A DNA stretch of 64,000 nt from Streptomyces sp. CC208A (lineage in GTDB: Bacteria; Actinomycetota; Actinomycetes; Streptomycetales; Streptomycetaceae), in contig NZ_JASCXN010000011.1 in the NCBI RefSeq assembly GCF_030010625.1, positions 1 through 64,000 of the forward strand, read 5' to 3'. This document shows positions 37,587 through 44,781 of the stretch, piece after piece; position 1 is the stretch's first letter; each line of letters opens with the position of its first letter. The notes beneath the pieces were generated by a model. That model was not told the DNA's origin, ran no database searches, and worked only from the letters and a program-made list of their open reading frames with translations. A program made the position numbers and the translations under genes.

Positions 37587-38093
37587 TCACGCGAGGGCGC
37601 CCTCCAGGTCCAGCAGCGACCGCTTCCGGTCGAGCCCGGCCGCGTACCCCCGCAGGCTCCCGTCCGCGCCGATCACCCGGTGGCACGGCCGCACCACGAG
37701 CAGCGGATTCCGCCCGATCGCCGTGCCCACCGCCCGCACCCCGGCCCCGCCGGCCCCGACCCGCCGCCCGATCTCGCCGTAGCTGACGGTCGTCCCGTAC
37801 GGGATCTCCTCCAGGGCCGCCCAGACCCGCCGCTGGAACTCCGTCCCGGTGTCCCCGGCGCACTCCAGGTCGAACCGCTCCCGCCGCCCGTCGAAGTACT
37901 CCTCCAGCTGCCGCACGGCCTCGCCGAACGCCCCCTGGTCGCGTACCCACCCGTCCCCGACCGCCACGGCCCCCTTCTGCCCCGGCAGCGAGAGCGACCG
38001 CAGCACGGCCCGGCCCCCTGCGGAGCGCCGCCCGGTCAGCAGCATCCCGCCCAGAGGGCCGTCGGCGTACGCGTACACGGTGATGTCGTCCAT
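37587..38093 (-). CDS. ogt: methylated-DNA-protein cysteine methyltransferase
   Basis: A 168-residue suicide repair protein that moves alkyl groups from O6-alkylguanine to its own cysteine. The active site reads VVRPCHRVIGADGSL, with Cys in PCHR. EFQRRVWAALEEIPYGTTVS and YGEIGRRVG are the DNA-binding helix region. ATG at 38093. Its TGA overlaps the GTG of alkB, so the two alkylation-repair genes form one operon, together with a permease. Confidence 0.93.
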   Translation of the reverse strand: MDDITVYAYADGPLGGMLLTGRRSAGGRAVLRSLSLPGQKGAVAVGDGWVRDQGAFGEAVRQLEEYFDGRRERFDLECAGDTGTEFQRRVWAALEEIPYGTTVSYGEIGRRVGAGGAGVRAVGTAIGRNPLLVVRPCHRVIGADGSLRGYAAGLDRKRSLLDLEGALA

Positions 38094-38232
38094 GCCTCCA
38101 GTGTGCGAGCCTCGCTGGCCCAGGGCTGGCGGCTTTCGGACACGACCTTCACGGAAACGCACCCGCACTCCTGTCCGGAGCCCCGAAGCGGGGCCGGCCG
38201 CCCGAGCCGTCGCCGGGGAGTGGGCATGGCCC

Positions 38233-38328
38233 TTGCACGGGTCAGGATCGCTGGTGGCGCTGGCTGCCGCGTGCGTGCTCCTGGCGGCGGGGCTGGTGGC
38301 GGGCCGGTCGTCAGGGTCACGGAGATAG
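38233..38328 (+). CDS. possible 31-aa hydrophobic peptide
   Basis: A short frame with TTG start: MHGSGSLVALAAACVLLAAG, then a basic tail (RSSGSRR). It would be a single-pass membrane peptide. The main support is that its TAG lies seven bases before a perfect 32-bp palindromic terminator. The start codon and ribosome binding site are weak. Confidence 0.35.
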   Translation: MHGSGSLVALAAACVLLAAGLVAGRSSGSRR

Positions 38329-38334
38329 CCACAT

Positions 38335-38366
38335 CCCGGGGTGTTGGCGCGCGCCAACACCCCGGG
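38335..38366. terminator. perfect 32-bp palindrome, likely bidirectional terminator
   Basis: The half CCCGGGGTGTTGGCGC is followed directly by its exact complement. It lies in the 385-base gap between ogt and yajQ, downstream of yajQ on the minus strand and of the possible small peptide on the plus strand. Confidence 0.75.
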
Positions 38367-38478
38367 CCGGTTGAGGAAGGCACAACGAGGGCCGCGATCG
38401 ATGCCGTTCGCGGCGCTGTGCCCCTGTTGTGCCCTGCCGTGTCGGCCTGACGATGTTCGTGCAGGTCAGGGCGCTTGA

Positions 38479-38970
38479 CTAGCGGTAGTTCACGAACTGG
38501 ATCGCGAAGTCGAAGTCCTTCGACTTGAGTAGCGCCTGCACGGCCTGGAGGTCGTCTCGGCTCTTCGAGCTGACCCGCAGCTCGTCGCCCTGCACCTGCG
38601 CCTTGACGCCCTTGGGGCCCTCGTCGCGGATGGTCTTCGCGACCTTCTTGGCGTTCTCCTGCGAGATGCCCTCGGTGACCGACGCGAAGAGCTTGTACTC
38701 CTTGCCGGACAGCTGGGGCTCGCCCTCCACGTCCAGCGTCTTGAGCGAGATGCCCCGCTTGACCAGCTTGGTCTGGAAGATGTCGAGGATCGCCTTGACG
38801 CGCTCCTCGCCGTTCGCCTGCATCAGGATCTTCTCGCCCGACCAGGAGATCGAGGCGTTCGTGCCCTTGAAGTCGTAGCGCTGCGAGATCTCCTTCGCGG
38901 CCTGGTTGAGGGCGTTGTCGACCTCCTGCCGCTCGACCTTGGAGACGATGTCGAAACTGGAGTCGGCCAT
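38479..38970 (-). CDS. YajQ-family nucleotide-binding protein
   Basis: A 163-residue protein, full length for the family. [20 protein letters not shown] starts it, [11 protein letters not shown] and the end [13 protein letters not shown] are diagnostic. YajQ homologues bind nucleotides or tRNA, and in Xanthomonas a member binds cyclic di-GMP. The role in Streptomyces is not settled. The ATG at 38970 is preceded by AAGGAG. The frame is open to 39087 but lacks support. Confidence 0.93.
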   Translation of the reverse strand: MADSSFDIVSKVERQEVDNALNQAAKEISQRYDFKGTNASISWSGEKILMQANGEERVKAILDIFQTKLVKRGISLKTLDVEGEPQLSGKEYKLFASVTEGISQENAKKVAKTIRDEGPKGVKAQVQGDELRVSSKSRDDLQAVQALLKSKDFDFAIQFVNYR

Positions 38971-39165
38971 GACTCGTGGCTCCTTGCTCGGATGCTGTGG
39001 GGTACGGCCAAAGCCTAGGGGGTGACCCGCCGCCCGAGTCGCGGACCGACCGCCGACCGACCGCTGATCAATCCGGTGGCGAACCACCCCCGGGGATCAG
39101 GTATTGTTTACGTCGTTGCCAGGGAGCACCGCCGAAAAGCGGGAAACCCGGGTGACGGATCCCAT

Positions 39166-39247
39166 GGCGGTGTGCCCGAGTGGCCAATGGGAGCGGACTG
39201 TAAATCCGTCGGCTTAGCCTACCCAGGTTCGAATCCTGGCGCCGCCA
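39166..39247 (+). tRNA. tRNA-Tyr (GTA)
   Basis: An 82-base class II tRNA with long variable arm. The acceptor strand GGCGGTG pairs with CGCCGCC, the anticodon is GTA in CTGTAAATC, and the T-arm is GGTTCGAATCC. No encoded CCA. In S. coelicolor the SLP1 integrative element uses a tRNA-Tyr gene as its attachment site. Here no integrase is adjacent, so the site appears empty. Confidence 0.96.
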
Positions 39248-39256
39248 CGCGATATG

Positions 39257-39290
39257 AGAAGGTCCTCGGTGTTCGCACCGGGGACCTTCT
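39257..39290 (+). terminator. terminator after tRNA-Tyr
   Basis: AGAAGGTCC and GGACCTTCT, with inner CGGTG/CACCG, form a long stem around TTCG, ending in TTCTTCG. Confidence 0.75.
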
Positions 39291-39324
39291 TCGTGTCTCC
39301 CGTCTCGTGTCTCACACGAAGGGG

Positions 39325-39981
39325 TCAGTTTCCGGCCACGTCCTTCGCCGCGACCGTCACCGGGGTCGAGCCCGAGACCAGTTCCAGGGTCAGGCCGGCC
39401 GCGCCCGGGGTGTCCACCAGCTCGGCGAGGACCGCCGCCACGTCGTCGCGGGGGACCGGGCCGCGGCCCGTACGGGCCTCCAGGCGGACCAGGCCCGTGC
39501 CGGCGTCGTCGGTGAGCATGCCGGGGCGCAGGACCGTCCACTCCAGGCCCGTACGGGAGCGGATGTCGTCGTCCGCCGCGCCCTTCGCCCGCAGGTAGGC
39601 GTCGAAGACCTCGTCACCGGGACGGTCGGCGTCCGCGCCCATCGACGAGACGACGAGGAAGCGCCGGACGCCCGCCCGCTCCGCCGCGTCCGCGAAGAGG
39701 ACCGCCGCCCCGCGGTCCACCGTCTCCTTGCGGGCCGCCCCGCTGCCCGGGCCCGCGCCCGCCGCGAAGACGGCCGCGTCCGCGCCCCGCAGGACCTCCG
39801 CGACCTCCTCCACCGACGCCGACTCCAGATCGAGCACGACGGGCTCCGCACCCGCCGCCCGCAGGTCCTCCGCCTGCTCGGGGCGGCGGATCAGCCCGAC
39901 CGCCTCGTGTCCGCCCGCCGAGAGCAGCCGCTCCAGGCGCAGGGCGATCCGACCGTGTCCTCCAGCGATGACGATGCGCAT
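39325..39981 (-). CDS. NAD(P)-binding atypical SDR
   Basis: A 218-residue Rossmann protein. IAGGHGRIALRLERLL is the nucleotide-binding loop, FLVVSSMGAD and LRPGMLTDD match the YwnB/NmrA-like group. These proteins often act as redox sensors or reductases, and no substrate can be assigned. It is 17 bases downstream of the amidohydrolase-like gene on the same strand. Confidence 0.9.
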   Translation of the reverse strand: MRIVIAGGHGRIALRLERLLSAGGHEAVGLIRRPEQAEDLRAAGAEPVVLDLESASVEEVAEVLRGADAAVFAAGAGPGSGAARKETVDRGAAVLFADAAERAGVRRFLVVSSMGADADRPGDEVFDAYLRAKGAADDDIRSRTGLEWTVLRPGMLTDDAGTGLVRLEARTGRGPVPRDDVAAVLAELVDTPGAAGLTLELVSGSTPVTVAAKDVAGN

Positions 39982-39997
39982 GCTCCGACCGTACGGC

Positions 39998-41272
39998 TCA
40001 GCGGGCCGCCGGGCCTCCCGGATCCGTCCGGGCCTGGCGCGGCAGGTCCAGCGTCGCCGCCGAGTCGCAGTACTCCCGCACCGCGCTCGTCCGCGCCACC
40101 ACCCGCCCCCGGTGCACCACGATCCGGCTGTACGCGAGCGACAGCACGCCCTCCAGGCGCTCGCCCCGCACCGCCACCAGCTCCGCCGGGAAGCCCGCCT
40201 CCACCCGTACCTCCGGAAGGCCCATCGCCTCCCGTGCCCGCGCGCTCACCGCCCCGTACGCCTCCGCCGGTTCGAGCCCCTCCAGGGAGGCCAGCAGGAA
40301 GGCCGCCTCCAGCGGGTCCCCGCGCCCCACCGGGTTCGCCGCGTCCCGCAGCGCCCCGCCGCCCGCGGCGATCCGCACCCCCGCCGAGCGCAGCAGCCGC
40401 ACCGGCGCCGTGCCCCGCCGCTCCGTCCCCGCGCAGCCGCCCTGCGGCAGGCACACCACCGTCACGCCCGCCGCCGCGAGCCGGTCCGCCGCCCGGCCCG
40501 CCACGTCCTCCGGCAGCCGGGCGAGCCCCGCGCACGGGCCGATCGCCACCCCGGGTCGCAGCCCGCCGGCCATCGCCGCGAAGCGGGCGAGGCGCGCCGG
40601 GCCGTCCCCGTCCGTGTGCAGGTCCACCGGCACCCCCTGCTCGGCCGCGACCTCCAGGACCGCCTCCACGTACCCCGTCGGGTCCGGGTCCAGGTCCGGG
40701 CAGCCGCCCACCACCCCGGCGCCCATCTTCACCGCGTCCCGCAGCATCGCCAGGCCGTCCGCGCCCGCCACCCCGGTCAGCAGCCGCGGCACCGCCACCG
40801 CCGTGAGGTCCGCCAGACCGCGCAGCGAGCGCCGGGTCTGCAGGACGGCCTCCAGGGGCCCGAGGCCGTGCACGTCGCCGATCCGGACGTGGGCCCGCAC
40901 CGCGGTGGCCCCGTGCCCGAGCTGGAGCAGCGCCGCCTCGGTGGCCCGCCGCTGCACCTCCTCGGGGGCGTGCGAGACCGGGCCCGGGCCCTCCGCGGAG
41001 AGCGCGGTGTCGGCGTGGGCGTGCGGCTCGGCCGGGGCCGGGAGCAGCAGATAGCCGGCCAGGTCCACCCGGGCGCCGACCGTGCTGAGGCTCCCCGCGG
41101 TGCCGACGGCCTCGATCCGCCCCCGGACGAGCCGCACGTCCACGGTCCGCCCGTCGGCCAGCCGCGCGTTCGACAGCAGGAGCGAGCCGGGCTCCTCGGT
41201 CGCCGCCCCGCTCCCGCCGCCGCCGTCGCCGTCCTCGGAGGGCCGGCGGGGCTGCTTGCTCTCGGCTGACAT
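39998..41272 (-). CDS. amidohydrolase-like protein lacking several metal ligands
   Basis: A 424-residue protein with the amidohydrolase/cytosine-deaminase barrel. HAHAD (His 84 and 86) and VPVDLHTDG (His 219) are present. The next expected His is Pro 246 in VAIGPCAGLA, and the late catalytic Asp is replaced in AAGGGALRDAANP (near residue 304). A short acidic, glycine-rich N-terminus precedes the domain. Active members hydrolyse cyclic amides or deaminate bases with a bound metal. This one is probably inactive or altered and may serve another role. It is upstream of an SDR gene on the same strand. Confidence 0.85.
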   Translation of the reverse strand: MSAESKQPRRPSEDGDGGGGSGAATEEPGSLLLSNARLADGRTVDVRLVRGRIEAVGTAGSLSTVGARVDLAGYLLLPAPAEPHAHADTALSAEGPGPVSHAPEEVQRRATEAALLQLGHGATAVRAHVRIGDVHGLGPLEAVLQTRRSLRGLADLTAVAVPRLLTGVAGADGLAMLRDAVKMGAGVVGGCPDLDPDPTGYVEAVLEVAAEQGVPVDLHTDGDGPARLARFAAMAGGLRPGVAIGPCAGLARLPEDVAGRAADRLAAAGVTVVCLPQGGCAGTERRGTAPVRLLRSAGVRIAAGGGALRDAANPVGRGDPLEAAFLLASLEGLEPAEAYGAVSARAREAMGLPEVRVEAGFPAELVAVRGERLEGVLSLAYSRIVVHRGRVVARTSAVREYCDSAATLDLPRQARTDPGGPAAR

Positions 41273-41502
41273 CGGGGCTCCTCCTGGCTCGCGGCTGGCG
41301 CGCCGACCGGCTCACCAAGATCGAGTTCACGCAGCGTGGGGAGAGCCTAGGGGCGTGCGCGGCCGCCTTCGAGGAGGAGCGCAATAGTCGTACCGATGAG
41401 TCCACGAGTGGCGTAGGGGGCGTGGCCAGGGGGCTTGTCGGGGAGGGTCGGGGAAACGGATTTGGGTGATGGGCGGGAGACCGTGTAATGTCTTCCTCGC
41501 TC

Positions 41503-41575
41503 GCCCCAATAGCTCAGTCGGCAGAGCGTCTCCATGGTAAGGAGAAGGTCTACGGTTCGATTCCGTATTGGGGCT
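41503..41575 (+). tRNA. tRNA-Thr (GGT)
   Basis: A 73-base cloverleaf: acceptor GCCCCAA with TTGGGGC, D-arm GCTC...GAGC, anticodon GGT in the loop ATGGTAA, T-loop GGTTCGATTCC. Upstream, TTGGGT and TAATGT about 18 bases apart may be its promoter. Confidence 0.95.
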
Positions 41576-41620
41576 CTGGTGAGGGGAATCCCGCCTTCGG
41601 GCGGGAGGATCCATCATCAA

Positions 41621-41693
41621 AGCGGTGTAGCTCAGTCGGTAGAGCAAGCGGCTCATAATCGCTGTGTCACCGGTTCAAGTCCGGTCACCGCTA
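41621..41693 (+). tRNA. tRNA-Met (CAT), elongator
   Basis: A 73-base cloverleaf: acceptor AGCGGTG with CACCGCT, anticodon CAT in loop CTCATAA, T-arm GGTTCAAGTCC. The paired first base pair marks it as elongator rather than initiator type. It lies 45 bases after tRNA-Thr, with a small CCCGCC-TTCG-GGCGGG hairpin between them at 41590-41605. Confidence 0.95.
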
Positions 41694-41699
41694 CACACG

Positions 41700-41735
41700 G
41701 TAGCCGATTGTGGGGTCGGTCCTGCGATCGGCTAC
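41700..41735 (+). terminator. stem-loop between tRNA-Met and rpmG
   Basis: GTAGCCGAT and ATCGGCTAC form a 9-bp stem with an 18-base loop, followed by TCTTTC. It could end tRNA transcription or act in the rpmG leader. Confidence 0.5.
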
Positions 41736-41782
41736 TCTTTCATGCGTTCATCCATCCACCCGTCCGTCCAAGGAGCACTCAC

Positions 41783-41947
41783 GTGGCTGCCACCGACGTC
41801 CGCCCGAAGATCACGCTGGCCTGCGTGGAGTGCAAGGAGCGGAACTACATCACCAAGAAGAACCGGCGCAACAACCCGGACCGTCTTGAGATGAAGAAGC
41901 ACTGCCCCCGCTGCAACTCGCACACCGCGCACCGCGAGACGCGATAA
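41783..41947 (+). CDS. rpmG: 50S ribosomal protein L33, zinc-binding form
   Basis: A 54-residue ribosomal protein. [17 protein letters not shown] and [13 protein letters not shown] supply two CxxC pairs, so this is the zinc-containing paralogue. Streptomyces often have zinc-free copies elsewhere under Zur control. GTG start with AAGGAG at 41770. The first gene after the tRNA-Thr/tRNA-Met pair. Confidence 0.97.
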
Positions 41948-41957
41948 CCAGGCTCGT

Positions 41958-41991
41958 TCACGAGGCCGCCCCCACCAGGGGGCGGCCTCGT
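41958..41991 (+). terminator. terminator after rpmG
   Basis: CACGAGGCCGCCCCC and its exact complement around ACCA, then GCGTTTACC. A 15-bp perfect stem. Confidence 0.85.
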
Positions 41992-42051
41992 GGCGTTTAC
42001 CGGCACCGGTAAGCAACATCGGCAACAGATCCAGCAGGAGGTATCGAGTCC

Positions 42052-42504
42052 ATGGCGCTCGACCAGTCCTTCGTGGGCCGGACCTATCCGCCCACCGCGC
42101 CCTACGAGGTCGGCCGCGAGAAGATCCGCGAATTCGCCGAGGCGATCGGTGACGCGAACCCCGCGTACACCGACCCCGAGGCGGCCAAGGAACTCGGCCA
42201 CCCCGATGTGATCGCCCCGCCGACCTTCGTGTTCGCCATCACCTTCAAGGCCGCCGCCCAGGTCGTCGAGGACCCCCAGCTCGGTCTCGACTACAGCCGC
42301 GTCGTCCACGGCGACCAGAAGTTCGCCTACACCCGCCCGGTGCGCGCCGGCGACCGCCTCTCGGTCACCTCCACCATCGAGGGGATCAAGTCGCGGGCCG
42401 GCAACGACATCGTGGACATCCGCGGCGAGGTCCACGACGAGACCGGCGAGCACGTCGTCACCGCCTGGACCAAGCTCGTCTCCCGCGCCCCCGAGGAGGC
42501 CTGA
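42052..42504 (+). CDS. MaoC-like dehydratase subunit, HadA-like
   Basis: A 150-residue hot-dog-fold protein. FVGRTYPPTAPYEVGREKIR and GDANPAYTDPEAAKELGHPD match the FAS1-like N-terminal dehydratase family (mycobacterial HadA). The catalytic Asp/His pair seen in HadB is not present, which fits the non-catalytic half of a heterodimer that dehydrates 3-hydroxyacyl-ACP in fatty acid elongation. Three bases separate it from the HadB-like gene. Confidence 0.9.
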   Translation: MALDQSFVGRTYPPTAPYEVGREKIREFAEAIGDANPAYTDPEAAKELGHPDVIAPPTFVFAITFKAAAQVVEDPQLGLDYSRVVHGDQKFAYTRPVRAGDRLSVTSTIEGIKSRAGNDIVDIRGEVHDETGEHVVTAWTKLVSRAPEEA

Positions 42505-42506
42505 CC

Positions 42507-42935
42507 ATGACCGCGAAGATCGCCTACGACGAGGTCGAGGTCGGCACCGAGCTGCCCGCGCAGACCTTCCCCGTGACCCGCGACACCCTCGTCCGGTACG
42601 CGGGCGCCTCCGGGGACTTCAACCCGATCCACTGGAACGAGAAGTTCGCCAAGGAGGTCGGGCTCCCGGACGTCATCGCCCACGGCATGTTCACCATGGC
42701 CGAGGCGATCCGCGTCGTGACCGACTGGGCCGGCGACCCGGCCGCCGTCGTCGAGTACGGCGTCCGCTTCACCAAGCCCGTCGTCGTCCCGAACGACGGC
42801 GTCGGCGCCGTGATCGAGGTCTCCGCGAAGGTGGCCGCGAAGCTGGACGACCAGCGGGTACGGGTCGACCTCACCGCCACCAGCGCGGGCCAGAAGGTCC
42901 TGGGCATGAGCCGGGCGGTCGTGCGGCTCGCCTGA
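42507..42935 (+). CDS. MaoC-like dehydratase subunit, HadB-like (catalytic)
   Basis: A 142-residue hot-dog protein carrying the hydratase motif GDFNPIHWNEKFAKEVGLPD, then AHGMFTMAEAI, with the catalytic Asp and His. It pairs with the upstream HadA-like subunit. Predicted to remove water from (3R)-hydroxyacyl-ACP or -CoA. Separated from murB by a 60-base region with two palindromes. Confidence 0.92.
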   Translation: MTAKIAYDEVEVGTELPAQTFPVTRDTLVRYAGASGDFNPIHWNEKFAKEVGLPDVIAHGMFTMAEAIRVVTDWAGDPAAVVEYGVRFTKPVVVPNDGVGAVIEVSAKVAAKLDDQRVRVDLTATSAGQKVLGMSRAVVRLA

Positions 42936-42941
42936 CGGCTT

Positions 42942-42965
42942 CTACGTTTCACGCGTGGAACGTAG
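42942..42965. promoter_or_regulatory. 24-bp near-perfect palindrome upstream of murB
   Basis: The arms CTACGTTTCACG and CGTGGAACGTAG differ from perfect complement at one base. It follows the HadB stop by six bases and shares the core TTTCACGCGTG with the next palindrome. Confidence 0.7.
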
Positions 42966-42981
42966 GTTTCACGCGTGAAAC
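42966..42981. promoter_or_regulatory. 16-bp perfect palindrome upstream of murB
   Basis: The half GTTTCACG is followed by CGTGAAAC. Together with the site before it this makes a doubled operator between the hadAB-like genes and murB. It resembles parS, but with two extra central bases. Confidence 0.7.
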
Positions 42982-42995
42982 GTATTCTTGAGCCC

Positions 42996-44051
42996 GTGCA
43001 GCAGCTCAAGGACGCCCCCCTCGCCCCCCTGACCACCTTCCGGCTCGGCGGCCCCGCCACCCGGCTCGTCACGGCCACCACCGACGACGAGGTGATCGCC
43101 GCGGTCCGCGAGGCCGACGACTCCGGGACCCCGCTGCTGGTCATCGGCGGCGGCTCCAACCTGGTCATCGGCGACAAGGGCTTCGAGGGCACCGCCCTGC
43201 ACATCGCCACCACCGGCTTCTCCCTCGACGGCACCCGCCTGGAGCTCGCCGCCGGCGAGGTCTGGACGGACGCCGTCGCCCGGACCGTCGAGGCCGGGCT
43301 CGCCGGGATCGAGTGCCTGGCCGGCATCCCCGGCTCCGCGGGCGCCACCCCGATCCAGAACGTCGGCGCGTACGGGCAGGACGTCTCCGCCACCGTCACC
43401 GAGGTCGTCGCGTACGACCGCCGGGCCGAGGGGACGGTCACCCTCACGAACGCCGAGTGCGCCTTCTCGTACCGGCACAGCCTCTTCAAGGACCGGCCCG
43501 ACCGGTACGTCGTGCTGCGGGTCCGCTTCGAGCTGGAGGACGCCGACGGGATGTCCGCGCCGATCGCGTACCCGGAGACCGCCCGCGCCCTCGGCGTCGG
43601 GGCCGGTGACCGCGTGCCGCTCGCACGCGCGCGTGAGACCGTCCTGAAGCTCCGCGCGGGCAAGGGCATGGTCCTCGACCCCGAGGACCACGACACCTGG
43701 TCGGCCGGGTCCTTCTTCACCAACCCGATCCTCACGGCGGAGGAGTACGAGACCTTCCTCACGCGCGTGGCCGACCGGCTCGGCCCCGACGTGACGCCGC
43801 CCGCCTACCCGGCGGGCGAGGGCCGCACCAAGACCTCCGCCGCCTGGCTCATCGACAAGGCCGGCTTCACCAAGGGGTACGGCACCGGGCCCGCCCGGAT
43901 CTCCACCAAGCACACCCTCGCCCTCACCAACCGCGGCGAGGCCACCACCGAGGACCTCCTGGCCCTCGCCCGCGAGGTCGTCGCCGGTGTCCGGGACGCC
44001 TTCGGGATCACCCTCGTCAACGAGCCGGTGACGGTCGGCGTCAGCCTCTGA
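42996..44051 (+). CDS. murB: UDP-N-acetylenolpyruvoylglucosamine reductase
   Basis: A 351-residue FAD enzyme making UDP-N-acetylmuramate, the second step of peptidoglycan precursor synthesis. LTTFRLGGPA, LVIGGGSNLVIG, CLAGIPGSAGATPIQNVGAY and AGSFFTNPIL (catalytic Ser) are in order, and FGITLVNEPVTVG closes it. I choose the GTG at 42996, giving VQQLKDAPLAPLTTF. The earlier in-frame GTG at 42975 lies inside the palindromic operator and would add seven residues. Confidence 0.94.
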   Translation: MQQLKDAPLAPLTTFRLGGPATRLVTATTDDEVIAAVREADDSGTPLLVIGGGSNLVIGDKGFEGTALHIATTGFSLDGTRLELAAGEVWTDAVARTVEAGLAGIECLAGIPGSAGATPIQNVGAYGQDVSATVTEVVAYDRRAEGTVTLTNAECAFSYRHSLFKDRPDRYVVLRVRFELEDADGMSAPIAYPETARALGVGAGDRVPLARARETVLKLRAGKGMVLDPEDHDTWSAGSFFTNPILTAEEYETFLTRVADRLGPDVTPPAYPAGEGRTKTSAAWLIDKAGFTKGYGTGPARISTKHTLALTNRGEATTEDLLALAREVVAGVRDAFGITLVNEPVTVGVSL

Positions 44052-44064
44052 CGGCCCCACCGCC

Positions 44065-44697
44065 TCAGTAGGCGACCCCGACGCCCTGCCGGACCGTCCT
44101 CCGGTCGTCGATCATCGCGAGCATCGCGTGGGCCACGTCCGCGCGGGCCAGGGTGCGGCCCCTGGGCGGGTTGCCGCCGACGACCGTGCGGTACCGGCCG
44201 GTGACCGGCCGGTCCGTCAGCTTCGGCGGCCGGACCGAGGTCCAGTCGGTGCCGCTCGCGGCCAGTTCGGACTCCATCACCCGCAGATCGGCGTAGACGT
44301 CCTTCAGGACGCTGCCGACCACCGCCAGGACGGCCTTGTCGAGCAGGCCGTCGCCCTCCGCGGCCGGTCCCACCGGGGCCGCGCTGACCACCAGGAGCCG
44401 CCGGACCTCCTCGGCCTCCATCGCCGTGAGCACCGAGCGGGTCAGCCGACTCGCGACGCCCGCGTCCGCGCGGCTGCGGGCCCCCAGGCCCGACAGGACC
44501 GCGTCCCGGCCCGCCACCGCGCCGCGCAGGGCCCCGGCGTCGGTCAGATCGGCGCGGAAGACCTCCAGGCGCTCGCCGGTCACGGCGAACCGCGCGGGAT
44601 CCCGTACGACCGCCGTCACCTCGTGACCCGCGTCCAGCGCCTGGCGGACGACCTCCCGGCCGACGCCGCCGGTCGCACCGAAGACGGTGAGCTTCAT
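44065..44697 (-). CDS. NAD(P)-binding SDR (NmrA-like), TetR target
   Basis: A 210-residue Rossmann protein. MKLTVFGATGGVGREVVRQA is the dinucleotide-binding start, LLVVSAAPVG and WTSVRPPKLTDRPVTG follow the family. The ATG at 44697 has GGAGG upstream. It is divergent from a TetR regulator, with two 22-bp operators between. Reaction unknown. Confidence 0.9.
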   Translation of the reverse strand: MKLTVFGATGGVGREVVRQALDAGHEVTAVVRDPARFAVTGERLEVFRADLTDAGALRGAVAGRDAVLSGLGARSRADAGVASRLTRSVLTAMEAEEVRRLLVVSAAPVGPAAEGDGLLDKAVLAVVGSVLKDVYADLRVMESELAASGTDWTSVRPPKLTDRPVTGRYRTVVGGNPPRGRTLARADVAHAMLAMIDDRRTVRQGVGVAY

Positions 44698-44710
44698 GTC
44701 CGGCCTCCTA

Positions 44711-44732
44711 GGTGGGTGAATACTCACTCACC
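44711..44732. promoter_or_regulatory. TetR operator copy 1
   Basis: GGTGGGTGA and TCACTCACC arms around ATAC form a 22-base palindrome with one mismatch. It overlaps the region just upstream of the SDR start. Confidence 0.72.
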
Positions 44733-44736
44733 CCAG

Positions 44737-44758
44737 GGTGGGTGGATACTCACCTACG
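44737..44758. promoter_or_regulatory. TetR operator copy 2
   Basis: GGTGGGTGGATACTCACC is nearly identical to copy 1 and starts 26 bases later, in direct orientation. Confidence 0.7.
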
Positions 44759-44781
44759 CGTCAAGCGTGAGTGGAGGATGC

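Larger units (their letters stand above)
35251..37590 (-). pseudogene. alkB: alkB DNA dealkylase, interrupted by a TnpB element
   Basis: Two separated pieces of one AlkB (2-oxoglutarate/Fe dioxygenase repairing 1-methyladenine and 3-methylcytosine). The N-terminal piece starts at GTG 37590, overlapping the ogt stop: DRLFPRERAEVAPG, then HVPGWL in a shifted frame, then AHRQQELVAACREF back in the first frame. The C-terminal piece, 35251 to about 35580, reads FTPDTALVNFYGDGARMGMH with the Fe-binding HxD (MHQD) and the 2-oxoglutarate Arg in LNITLR. Roughly 70 codons of the middle are missing as well as split. The two compensating shifts in the N-terminal piece show decay after loss of function. 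Confidence 0.8.

Noticed and set aside
42966..42981. A parS centromere site, because of GTTTCAC and GTGAAAC.
   Set aside because: The Streptomyces parS has the two halves directly joined. Here two extra bases separate them, and the position at a gene promoter fits an operator better.
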